Shown here: in pieces, positions 1 to 4,841 of the stretch
How the letters are laid out: every line of letters starts with the position of its first letter
Numbering within the stretch: position 1 is the first letter of the stretch
From: Gammaproteobacteria bacterium
Lineage (GTDB): Bacteria > Pseudomonadota > Gammaproteobacteria > Chromatiales > Chromatiaceae
DNA length: 7,002 nt
Direction: 5' to 3'
Assembly: GCA_030625445.1 (NCBI GenBank)
Contig: DAOUQU010000081.1
Coordinates: forward strand, 1-7,002
Notes under the pieces: generated by a model
Seen by the model: only the letters and a program-made list of their open reading frames with translations
The model's database searches: none
What the model was told of the DNA's origin: nothing
Program-made: the position numbers and the translations under genes

Positions 1-1
1 C

Positions 2-244
2 CGTCCGGACAAGTTCCCGATGAGCACCACTATCTTCACCGGGGCAGTGCCGCTCGAGGAGTTCAAGCATGAGCACAAGCTGGAGTATGAGCGCCTGAAA
101 GAGAGTGGAGAACTGGAAAAGTATCTGGTGAAAAAGCCTTCGAAGGGGATGCAGACCGGCTCCAATATCCTGGGCGCTTTCCTGATCTTCGTCGGACTGA
201 CATTGTTGTTGCTGGTAACCATAGGTTTTGTCAGTATGATGTAG
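2..244 (+). CDS. C-terminal fragment of a membrane protein, probably a cytochrome b (formate dehydrogenase gamma/thiosulfate reductase type) subunit
   Basis: The reading frame is open to the left edge, and the first ATG inside it (position 20) has no ribosome binding site in front of it, so I read this as the last 80 codons of a longer gene. The visible part has a charged segment (EEFKHEHKLEYERLK, then ESGELEKYLVKK) followed by one hydrophobic helix (about residues 54-74 counting from the ATG at 20) that ends at the stop. A phrase like FTG-x-VP-x-EEFK-x-E ahead of a last helix is what I recall from C-termini of di-heme cytochrome b subunits that anchor periplasmic molybdoenzymes or multiheme cytochromes to the quinone pool. 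That family call rests on memory of the pattern, because the heme-binding helices lie outside the window. It could also be an unrelated membrane protein. The next gene starts 118 bases downstream on the same strand, so co-transcription is possible. Confidence 0.5.
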   Translation, partial: RPDKFPMSTTIFTGAVPLEEFKHEHKLEYERLKESGELEKYLVKKPSKGMQTGSNILGAFLIFVGLTLLLLVTIGFVSMM

Positions 245-352
245 TGAGGAGCCGGTAACGGAGCTTTCCCGAGTGCTGTGTTGTTAGCTGCAAGAGAGCA
301 CGGTGGTATCCGTGGTGCGGGTGTTGCCGGCTGTTAATTTTGATATGTATCC

Positions 353-358
353 GGAGGT
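353..358 (+). promoter_or_regulatory. Ribosome binding site fixing the FKBP start
   Basis: GGAGGT lies four bases before the ATG at 363. The same frame opens earlier at a GTG (303), but that start has no comparable site and would bury the signal peptide behind 20 extra residues. This decides the start at 363. Confidence 0.85.
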
Positions 359-362
359 CAAT

Positions 363-830
363 ATGCGCATCTCTTTTACGGTAGCTCTTGCATTATTGCT
401 GCTTATCCCGACTTCGGTTGTAGCTGGAAGCAATGCTGCAGATGTACAATCCGGGAAAAATGTTGCACAGACCCAGTCTCAGCCAGCAGAAAAGCAGGTG
501 GTAAAAGAGCTGGAAAATGGTGTTACCTACGAAGTGATCAACAGCGGCAGCGGCAAAACACCGACACCGGGTGATCGTGTCGAAGTGCATTATCATGGCA
601 CCCTGCTGTCGGGAGAGGTGTTTGATAGTTCTGTCGAAAGAGGCAAGACGTCAACTTTTGATGTCAGTAGAGTGATCCCGGGTTTCAGCATGGCGTTGCT
701 GAAGATGAAAGAGGGGGATAAATGGCGTGTAACCATCCCTTCCGGGCAGGCTTATGGAAAACAGGGGGCTGGCAAGATTGGTCCCGATGAAACGCTGATT
801 TTTGTTATTGAATTGATCAAGGTTCTGTAG
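363..830 (+). CDS. Periplasmic FKBP-type peptidyl-prolyl cis-trans isomerase
   Basis: Catalyses cis-trans isomerisation of X-Pro bonds and probably helps fold exported proteins. The 155-residue product starts with a Sec signal peptide (MRIS, then a hydrophobic run to about residue 20, likely cleaved after VVA), then a Gln/Ala-rich linker to about residue 45 and a single FKBP domain (about 48-155). Pocket residues known from FKBP12 can be matched: Tyr77 in VHYHG, Phe87-Asp88 in FDSS, Phe99, Val104-Ile105, Tyr131 in AYG and Phe147. The tryptophan at the floor of the pocket (IPGW in most members) is Phe108 here (IPGF), so activity or ligand fit may be altered. It is shorter than FkpA or Mip and lacks their N-terminal dimerisation helices. 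The tetraheme cytochrome gene follows 53 bases downstream, which suggests, without proving, a role in maturing envelope redox proteins. Confidence 0.93.
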   Translation: MRISFTVALALLLLIPTSVVAGSNAADVQSGKNVAQTQSQPAEKQVVKELENGVTYEVINSGSGKTPTPGDRVEVHYHGTLLSGEVFDSSVERGKTSTFDVSRVIPGFSMALLKMKEGDKWRVTIPSGQAYGKQGAGKIGPDETLIFVIELIKVL

Positions 831-832
831 CG

Positions 833-859
833 ATACTCATCCCGTTTACGGAAGAGTAT
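833..859 (+). other. Stem-loop between the FKBP and tetraheme cytochrome genes
   Basis: ATACTC (833-838) pairs perfectly with GAGTAT (854-859), and inside it CCGT (842-845) faces ACGG (848-851), separated by a small internal loop. No U-run follows, so this is not a normal intrinsic terminator. It sits just upstream of the AAAGGTAG ribosome binding site (about 871-878) of the cytochrome gene. It could be an RNA-processing or stability element separating expression of the two genes. The structure is seen; the role is a guess. Confidence 0.4.
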
Positions 860-883
860 AGTGCCAGAAAAAAGGTAGAAAAT

Positions 884-1444
884 ATGGTTCGTAAAAAATC
901 TCTGCTCCTGCTCGTACCGGTGTTTATTGCCGGCGCGCTCTTTATGTTGTTGTTCGAAGGAGGCCTGGCCTATACAAATGAGATGGAGTTCTGCACCTCC
1001 TGTCACTCGATGAAGGTCAATCTGGAAGAGTACAAGGAGACGCTGCATTATAAAAATAAATCCGGAGTGCGGGCTACCTGTTCAGACTGTCATGTGCCGA
1101 AAGCTTTCGGCCCCAAGATGGTTGCCAAGGTGATGGCCTACAAGGATGTGCTGCATGAGATTCTGGGAACACTTGATACTCCGGAAAAGTATGAACAGCA
1201 CCGCTGGGATATGGCCAGTCGGGTGTGGGACAAAATGCGCAAAACGGATTCCCGCGAATGCCGCAGTTGCCATAGCTGGGACAGCATGGATCTCAGCGAG
1301 CAGGATCGCTCTGCGAGAAAACGTCATGGAAGGGCCCCCGATGAAGGCAAGACCTGTATCGACTGTCACAAGGGAATAGCGCATGAAGAGCCGGATGAGC
1401 CTGATGAGGAGGATGAGAATGACAAGGACGAGAGCAAAGGGTAA
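884..1444 (+). CDS. NapC/NirT-family membrane-anchored tetraheme cytochrome c (quinol dehydrogenase)
   Basis: Members of this family oxidise quinol at the outer face of the inner membrane and pass electrons to periplasmic reductases or carriers. The 186-residue protein has one N-terminal anchor helix (about 6-26) and four CXXCH heme motifs at 37-41, 66-70, 126-130 and 158-162. Met43, two residues after His41, matches the CXXCH-x-M arrangement that supplies the unusual heme 1 ligand in NrfH. The stretches CSDCHVP, TPEKYEQHRWDMA, VW-x-x-M-x-x-(T)DSRECRSCH and EGKTCIDCHKGIAH are typical of the family, and His167 is a likely distal ligand. The tail (168-186) is strikingly acidic (DEPDEEDENDKDE) and not typical of NapC. 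No terminal reductase (NapAB, NirS, NrfA, TorA) lies in the window, so the partner is unknown. A ribosome binding site (AAAGGTAG) supports this start. Confidence 0.95.
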   Translation: MVRKKSLLLLVPVFIAGALFMLLFEGGLAYTNEMEFCTSCHSMKVNLEEYKETLHYKNKSGVRATCSDCHVPKAFGPKMVAKVMAYKDVLHEILGTLDTPEKYEQHRWDMASRVWDKMRKTDSRECRSCHSWDSMDLSEQDRSARKRHGRAPDEGKTCIDCHKGIAHEEPDEPDEEDENDKDESKG

Positions 1445-1455
1445 TGCATCGTTGC

Positions 1456-1461
1456 AGAGGT
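1456..1461 (+). promoter_or_regulatory. Ribosome binding site fixing the ankyrin gene start
   Basis: AGAGGT precedes the ATG at 1468 by six bases. An earlier in-frame ATG at 1444 overlaps the stop codon of the cytochrome gene but would put MHRCRGGH ahead of a perfectly good signal peptide. The site favours 1468. Confidence 0.75.
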
Positions 1462-1467
1462 GGTCAC

Positions 1468-2325
1468 ATGAAGAGTAGCGTATTCCTTGCGATATCCTTG
1501 ATGTTGCTGTTGGTATCTCCGCTCGCTGCTGTTGCCGGTGAAGAAGAAAGTGCTGATGAGATTGCGAAAGCGTACCGTATCTCGGCCAGTGTCGGTGATA
1601 CTGAAGCGGTTCTTCATTACCTGGAGACTAATCAGGTTGAGGTAGACGCGGTAAACAGGTTTGGGAAGACAGCCCTGATGATGGCGGTTGAAAATGGCAA
1701 TTTTTCGACCATTGTCGCCCTACTCAATCGTGGCGCTGATGTGAACAGTCGCACAAAGGGCGGTTGCACTGCACTGACGTTTGCCGCAGAAAATGGGCAT
1801 TCAGGCATTACGGCGATGTTGCTGGAGAAAGGCGCGCATCTGCATGACCGTACCAAGTCCGGGCAGGATTCCCTGATGCTTGCATCCCGCTATGATCTTG
1901 TCGAAATTGTTGATCAGCTATTGTTCAAGGGTGCTGATGTCAAGGCGTCTGACAAGAGCGGCAACACGGCATTGATGATCGCGGCCAAAAAAGGCCATGT
2001 GCGTATAGTCAGGATGATCGACGAAGCGGATGCAGACCTTGAGTCCCGCGACAGGGAAGGCGCCACTGCCCTGATCATCGCTTCAGCAAATGATCACCAG
2101 GATGTCGTGGAACTGCTGCTGGAGCTGGGTGCCGATATCGATGCGCAGGACAATGACGGAATCACGGCTCTGATGGAGGCAGTCTATAACAAGTCGATAT
2201 CCATGAGCAGTGTGTTGGTGGCAAAGGGAGCGAATGCCGGACTCAAGGATACTTCCGGAAAGAGCGCGTTCGATATCGCACACAAAGATGGCGCGACAGA
2301 ATTACTCAAACTGCTGAAGCAGTAG
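1468..2325 (+). CDS. Exported ankyrin-repeat protein
   Basis: Ankyrin repeats form a curved scaffold for binding proteins. The 285-residue product begins with a clear Sec signal peptide (MKSSVFLAIS, hydrophobic to about 22, predicted cleavage AVA before GEEE), so it acts in the periplasm. After a capping segment (about 28-59) there are seven repeat units beginning near residues 63, 96, 129, 162, 195, 228 and 261, each with the pattern G-x-TAL-x-x-A and ending in GADV or similar, with a regular 33-residue period. Repeat 7 is short and forms the C-terminal cap (LLKLLKQ). Repeats 3, 4 and 6 depart from consensus (DSLMLAS, IDEADADL, SISMSSV). The gene starts 23 bases after the tetraheme cytochrome stop, so the two are very likely co-transcribed. 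Periplasmic ankyrin proteins such as Pseudomonas AnkB support catalase; here the partner may be the cytochrome, which is inference. Confidence 0.93.
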   Translation: MKSSVFLAISLMLLLVSPLAAVAGEEESADEIAKAYRISASVGDTEAVLHYLETNQVEVDAVNRFGKTALMMAVENGNFSTIVALLNRGADVNSRTKGGCTALTFAAENGHSGITAMLLEKGAHLHDRTKSGQDSLMLASRYDLVEIVDQLLFKGADVKASDKSGNTALMIAAKKGHVRIVRMIDEADADLESRDREGATALIIASANDHQDVVELLLELGADIDAQDNDGITALMEAVYNKSISMSSVLVAKGANAGLKDTSGKSAFDIAHKDGATELLKLLKQ

Positions 2326-2348
2326 AGCATCCGATGCCTAAAAATATC

Positions 2349-2372
2349 GTAGGAGCGGTCATCTGACCGCGA
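2349..2372. repeat. REP-like palindrome with GTAG head
   Basis: GTAG is followed by GCGGTCA (2355-2361), a two-base centre, and TGACCGC (2364-2370), a perfect 7+7 palindrome, then GA. A GTAGGAGC-stem-CGCGA layout matches the REP elements mobilised by RAYT (REP-associated tyrosine) transposases in gammaproteobacteria. It sits in the 56-base gap between two convergent genes, the usual place for REPs, and may help end transcription or protect 3' ends from both sides. Copy number elsewhere in the genome cannot be seen from here. Confidence 0.65.
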
Positions 2373-2381
2373 GAGTAAATC

Positions 2382-3173
2382 TCAATCCCGTCGCTGACGC
2401 CACCTGCTTTTCCTGTCAGAAGTTTCTCTATTCTCCCATTTTGTAGACGAGCGATGGGTGGGATTTCGCACATAGTTTGGAAAATCCGGATTCTGCCAGC
2501 CGGGCTCCGCCAACTTCTCTTTTGGCGGCTGCAGGTGTGACGTGTAATCCATCACGTCAGTGATATCGTGTCCCCAGAAACTCTTGATCTGTTTCACCAT
2601 CTCTTCGTCAGCATTGCGACGCTTGCCATCGCTGATCCAGCGGAACTGGCGCTCCAGGTAGTTGAAATGCTGTCCCTGGATCAGGGGGATATGTTTTTTC
2701 ACATCACCCTCGCCGTTTTCTCCATGACAATCGACACAGTTCTCTTTGTAAAGTCTCTCCCCGGAAGCCAGGTCCATCCCGGGGCCAATGCCATTGTGGG
2801 GGGTCATTGGCAGCTGTGCGATATAGGCGGCAACATCGGCCATAGCCTGGGGGCCGCCAAGTGCCCGCATGGATGAAAAAGGGGTCATCATCGGATTGCT
2901 GCGGTTGCCGGCACGTATGTCAGCCAGCTGCTTGATGGTGACGCTGGCCAGTTGTCCTGCAATCTGCGGATAGGTTCCCTCTTCATTTCCCCAGCCTTCG
3001 GGGCCATGGCAAACGGCGCAGGACTCAAAAGCCTTTCTGCCATTCTCAAGATCAGGTTTGAGAGTGATGGCCTGGTCATACTCTTTCATGGCTTCGTCGG
3101 ATTCAGCAGCATGAGAGATACCGCTGCTGAACGCAAAGATGCATAATGCTGCTGAAATTTCAGTTATTCTCAT
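2382..3173 (-). CDS. Exported diheme cytochrome c (c4/c553 type)
   Basis: A soluble or loosely attached periplasmic electron carrier with two class I cytochrome c domains. The 263-residue protein has a signal peptide (MRITEISAAL, cleaved near SHA before AESDEA). Domain 1 carries C52-AVC-H56 with the motif RSNPMMTPF supplying a Met ligand (Met95 or Met96). Domain 2 carries C146-VDC-H150 and the motif GKRRNADEEM, giving Met192. The arrangement matches cytochrome c4 relatives, which feed terminal oxidases or sulfur-oxidation chains. After domain 2 (about residue 215) comes an extension of nearly 50 residues that ends in a very basic tail (DRKSRWRQRRD) next to the REP-like element. This tail is unlike the rest of the protein and may come from loss of an earlier stop. 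A very strong ribosome binding site (AAGGAGGAG, 3176-3184 on the minus strand) precedes the start. Confidence 0.93.
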   Translation of the reverse strand: MRITEISAALCIFAFSSGISHAAESDEAMKEYDQAITLKPDLENGRKAFESCAVCHGPEGWGNEEGTYPQIAGQLASVTIKQLADIRAGNRSNPMMTPFSSMRALGGPQAMADVAAYIAQLPMTPHNGIGPGMDLASGERLYKENCVDCHGENGEGDVKKHIPLIQGQHFNYLERQFRWISDGKRRNADEEMVKQIKSFWGHDITDVMDYTSHLQPPKEKLAEPGWQNPDFPNYVRNPTHRSSTKWENRETSDRKSRWRQRRD

Positions 3174-3190
3174 ATCTCCTCCTTCAGGGC

Positions 3191-3218
3191 GTTATCATAT
3201 CAGTGAAATAATGATAAC
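3191..3218. promoter_or_regulatory. Candidate operator: 8+8 bp dyad between divergent genes
   Basis: GTTATCAT (3191-3198) and ATGATAAC (3211-3218) are perfect reverse complements separated by 12 bases. The left arm overlaps TATGAT read on the minus strand (3199-3194), a good -10 hexamer for the diheme cytochrome gene starting at 3173. A protein bound here could control that promoter and possibly the divergent peptidase gene. No known regulator consensus was recognised. Confidence 0.45.
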
Positions 3219-3286
3219 AAATGAGTTTTGGTCCGTTTAATTGAAGCATAACATGCAGAGAGACTATTTTTCCACGTTGTAAATTC

Positions 3287-3964
3287 ATGCATTATTTAAT
3301 CCTGATTATTGCTGTTTTGATGCTGTTATATGGGCCGCAGCTATGGGTTCAGTACATCCTCAATCGCTACAACCGCAAAGATGAAGAGAACTTCACTGGT
3401 ACAGGGGGAGAGCTGGCAAGGCATTTGCTGGACAGATATGGACTCAAGGAGGTGGCTGTCGAGAAAACGGAACTCGGAGATCATTATGATCCGATGAGCC
3501 GTGCTATTCGTCTTACCGCTGATAAATATGATGGCAGGACACTGACTGCAATCACAGTTGCGGCGCATGAAACAGGTCATGCCCTGCAGCATGCAGTCAA
3601 ACAACCGATGTTTCAGTTGCGCACCCGTCTAGCTGTGATTGCAGTCCAATCCGGCAAGATTGGCATGCTGCTGCTGATCAGCGCGCCTTTTCTGGCATTG
3701 CTCATGCGGTCGCCAGCCGCAGCCCTGGTTCCGGTCATTGGCGCATTTTTGGTGATGGGGACCGGGGTGGTCGTACAGTTGATTACCCTGCCGGTCGAGC
3801 TGGATGCGAGTTTCAACAAGGCACTGCCGATTCTGAAACAGGGGTATCTGCGGGAAGATCAGTTCGTAGCAGCGGAACGCATCCTGCGAGCGGCAGCCTG
3901 GACCTATGTGGCGGCATCTCTCGCCAGTCTGCTTAATTTCGGACGATTGCTCAGGAGATTCTGA
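3287..3964 (+). CDS. Membrane zinc metallopeptidase, YugP type
   Basis: The 225-residue protein matches the neutral zinc metallopeptidase family of Bacillus YugP (Zn_peptidase_2), whose substrates are not established. It has an N-terminal membrane helix (about 2-20), then a segment with the family motif DHYDP (65-69), the zinc site H94-E-T-G-H98 (HEXXH), two adjacent hydrophobic helices (about 117-139 and 142-168), the motif PVELDASF (169-176) where Glu171 is the likely third zinc ligand, and a last short helix (about 203-217). Length and motif order match the family, so it looks intact. The start lacks an obvious ribosome binding site, and a weak promoter-like pair (TTGAAG at 3241, TATTTT at 3265) would give a very short leader. 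It is divergent from the diheme cytochrome gene; no functional link is evident. Confidence 0.92.
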   Translation: MHYLILIIAVLMLLYGPQLWVQYILNRYNRKDEENFTGTGGELARHLLDRYGLKEVAVEKTELGDHYDPMSRAIRLTADKYDGRTLTAITVAAHETGHALQHAVKQPMFQLRTRLAVIAVQSGKIGMLLLISAPFLALLMRSPAAALVPVIGAFLVMGTGVVVQLITLPVELDASFNKALPILKQGYLREDQFVAAERILRAAAWTYVAASLASLLNFGRLLRRF

Positions 3965-3986
3965 ATGAAACGGTGGGATGGGGGTT

Positions 3987-4043
3987 CGGGGGAAGGGCAT
4001 ATAAAAACTTGCAGTAACGCATTGAATGATAACCCTTCCCCCG
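3987..4043. repeat. Long-loop 11-bp inverted repeat downstream of the peptidase gene
   Basis: CGGGGGAAGGG (3987-3997) and CCCTTCCCCCG (4033-4043) are perfect reverse complements with a 35-base A/T-rich loop between them. It lies 22 bases past the peptidase stop. It is too open for a classic intrinsic terminator and no U-run follows. The right arm can alternatively pair with GGGGGA at 4059-4064. Confidence 0.6.
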
Positions 4044-4060
4044 TAGAAAGACTTGAAAGG

Positions 4061-4102
4061 GGGATCTGATTGAAGCGCTGCGCGATTCAATCAGAGATTC
4101 CC
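4061..4102. repeat. Imperfect 42-base palindrome in the convergent gap
   Basis: TCTGATTGAA (4065-4074) pairs perfectly with TTCAATCAGA (4086-4095). GGGA (4061-4064) pairs with TCCC (4099-4102) across a three-base bulge, and GCG/CGC (4075-4077, 4081-4083) extends the stem inward to a three-base loop. It may be the end-of-transcript structure for the peptidase gene, part of a small RNA, or a relic of a small repeat element. There is no U-run on either side. Apart from this and the preceding inverted repeat, I see no gene in 3965-4182. Confidence 0.6.
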
Positions 4103-4182
4103 TGATGGTGATGAGGCGATGAAGCCCAATACGCAGTAATCTGAAGAGAGCGGGATTGCTTTAGGAACTGCCCTTAAAACAG

Positions 4183-4213
4183 AAAAAGGCAACAGATGGT
4201 GACACCTGTTGCC
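4183..4213 (-). terminator. Rho-independent terminator of the HiPIP gene
   Basis: Read on the minus strand, GGCAACAG (4213-4206), a ten-base loop and CTGTTGCC (4195-4188) form a perfect 8-bp stem followed at once by TTTTT (4187-4183). It lies 32 bases past the HiPIP stop codon, a standard position. Confidence 0.85.
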
Positions 4214-4245
4214 CTTTGTGAACAAGCTAGCAAATAGCTGGATAG

Positions 4246-4578
4246 TTAACCAGCTTTGGCAACCCAGGACATGCACCAGCCCTTGGCGTTGACAGACTTG
4301 CCGCCAAAGATTGCGCAAGGGCCCCACTCGGAGCCTTCAGCTCCGGTATAGAGCTGGCAGTTGGCACAGGTGCTGGTGGCGTCTTTACGATCCTTGGATG
4401 CAGAAGCGTCATTGACGTACTTGAGGCCTGTTGCCACTGGATCACTCTCTTCCAGATGCGGCAGATCTTCCGCATAGGCAACTCCGCTCATTAACAGATT
4501 GGCGAAGGGTACAGCAGCGACGCCAGCCGCGCTGAGCTTGAGGAAGTCTCTACGATTACAGGAAATATTTTTTTTCAT
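4246..4578 (-). CDS. hip: High-potential iron-sulfur protein (HiPIP), Tat-exported
   Basis: A small periplasmic electron carrier with one cubane [4Fe-4S] cluster, known to carry electrons to reaction centres in purple bacteria or to terminal oxidases or reductases in others. The 110-residue precursor has a Tat signal peptide (NRRDFLKLSAAG, hydrophobic to about 34, cleavage AYA before ED at 36/37), as expected for a protein whose cluster is inserted in the cytoplasm. The mature part of about 74 residues holds the four cluster cysteines Cys71, Cys74, Cys88 and Cys102 in the family pattern C-x2-C-x13-C-x13-C, with GPCAIFGG and GWCMSW typical of HiPIPs. The frame opens 13 codons earlier, but AAGGT seven bases before the ATG at 4578 supports this start. 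The gene is monocistronic: it has its own terminator, and a promoter with an FNR-type box lies about 100 bases upstream. Confidence 0.96.
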   Translation of the reverse strand: MKKNISCNRRDFLKLSAAGVAAVPFANLLMSGVAYAEDLPHLEESDPVATGLKYVNDASASKDRKDATSTCANCQLYTGAEGSEWGPCAIFGGKSVNAKGWCMSWVAKAG

Positions 4579-4585
4579 GGTAAAT

Positions 4586-4590
4586 ACCTT
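4586..4590 (-). promoter_or_regulatory. Ribosome binding site fixing the HiPIP start
   Basis: AAGGT on the minus strand, seven bases before the ATG at 4578. It places translation at MKKNISCNRR, directly ahead of the twin arginines, rather than at the ATG ending at 4617. Confidence 0.7.
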
Positions 4591-4686
4591 GGTAGTTGAT
4601 GAAGTAAATCCAAACATCTAGCCCGCATGTTTTTTCCTGAAGGAGAATTCCGGATATCCCTCTTTTTCCGTGCAGGCTGATTTCAA

Positions 4687-4692
4687 ATTATA
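4687..4692 (-). promoter_or_regulatory. Probable -10 element of the HiPIP promoter
   Basis: A perfect TATAAT on the minus strand (4692 to 4687). It predicts transcription starting near 4679-4681 and a leader of about 100 bases before the HiPIP ATG. No good -35 hexamer is present at 17 bases, which fits an activator-dependent promoter; the FNR-like box overlaps that position. Confidence 0.7.
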
Positions 4693-4713
4693 GTTGAATC
4701 AATAGAAGCTTGT

Positions 4714-4727
4714 TTGATTCAGATCAT
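4714..4727. promoter_or_regulatory. FNR/ANR-type binding site upstream of HiPIP
   Basis: TTGAT-TCAG-ATCAT matches the FNR consensus TTGAT-N4-ATCAA at nine of ten defined bases. Its centre (4720.5) is about 41 bases from the start site predicted by the TATAAT at 4692-4687, the position of class II FNR activation. This points to oxygen-limited induction of HiPIP. Confidence 0.7.
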
Positions 4728-4751
4728 GTTTTTCTCCATTATTTAACTCTC

Positions 4752-4765
4752 TTGAAAAAGATCAA
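4752..4765. promoter_or_regulatory. Second FNR-like site in the HiPIP/symporter intergenic region
   Basis: TTGAA-AAAG-ATCAA also matches nine of ten defined bases of TTGAT-N4-ATCAA. It is 38 bases from the first site, centre to centre. No convincing -10 element was found at the right distance for the symporter gene, so it may assist or repress the HiPIP promoter, or act on the symporter through a poorly conserved promoter. Confidence 0.5.
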
Positions 4766-4799
4766 TCTACTCAGAAATCTGATCTCGTTGATCTCTTTT
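4755..4799. repeat. Inverted and direct GATC-centred repeats before the symporter gene
   Basis: AGATCAA (4759-4765) is a perfect reverse complement of TTGATCT (4788-4794), and the pairing extends by AAAA/TTTT with one bulged base. TGATCTC also occurs twice in direct orientation (4780-4786 and 4789-4795), a nine-base period. The repeats could be protein-binding half-sites or fold in the symporter mRNA leader. Confidence 0.4.
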
Positions 4800-4841
4800 G
4801 TTACTATTCCTTTACTAACATCCAGCAGAGAGCCCTACTAA

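Noticed and set aside
303..362. GTG start at 303 for the FKBP gene
   Set aside because: No ribosome binding site, and it would put 20 residues in front of the signal peptide. The ATG at 363 has GGAGGT at good spacing.
813..820. TTGATCAA resembling an FNR half-site pair before the tetraheme cytochrome gene
   Set aside because: It lacks the four-base spacer of an FNR site and lies inside the FKBP coding sequence, where it encodes part of the conserved last strand.
857..862. TATAGT as a -10 element for an internal promoter before the tetraheme cytochrome gene
   Set aside because: No matching -35 at 16-18 bases, and it overlaps the right arm of the 833-859 stem-loop. Too weak to call.
1444..1467. 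ATG at 1444 overlapping the cytochrome stop as the ankyrin start
   Set aside because: The TAATG overlap is tempting as translational coupling, but the eight added residues (MHRCRGGH) spoil the signal peptide, and the ATG at 1468 has its own ribosome binding site.
4091..4327. 78-codon open frame on the minus strand in the gap downstream of HiPIP
   Set aside because: It overlaps the end of the HiPIP gene and runs through its terminator in another frame, with no ribosome binding site or recognisable content.
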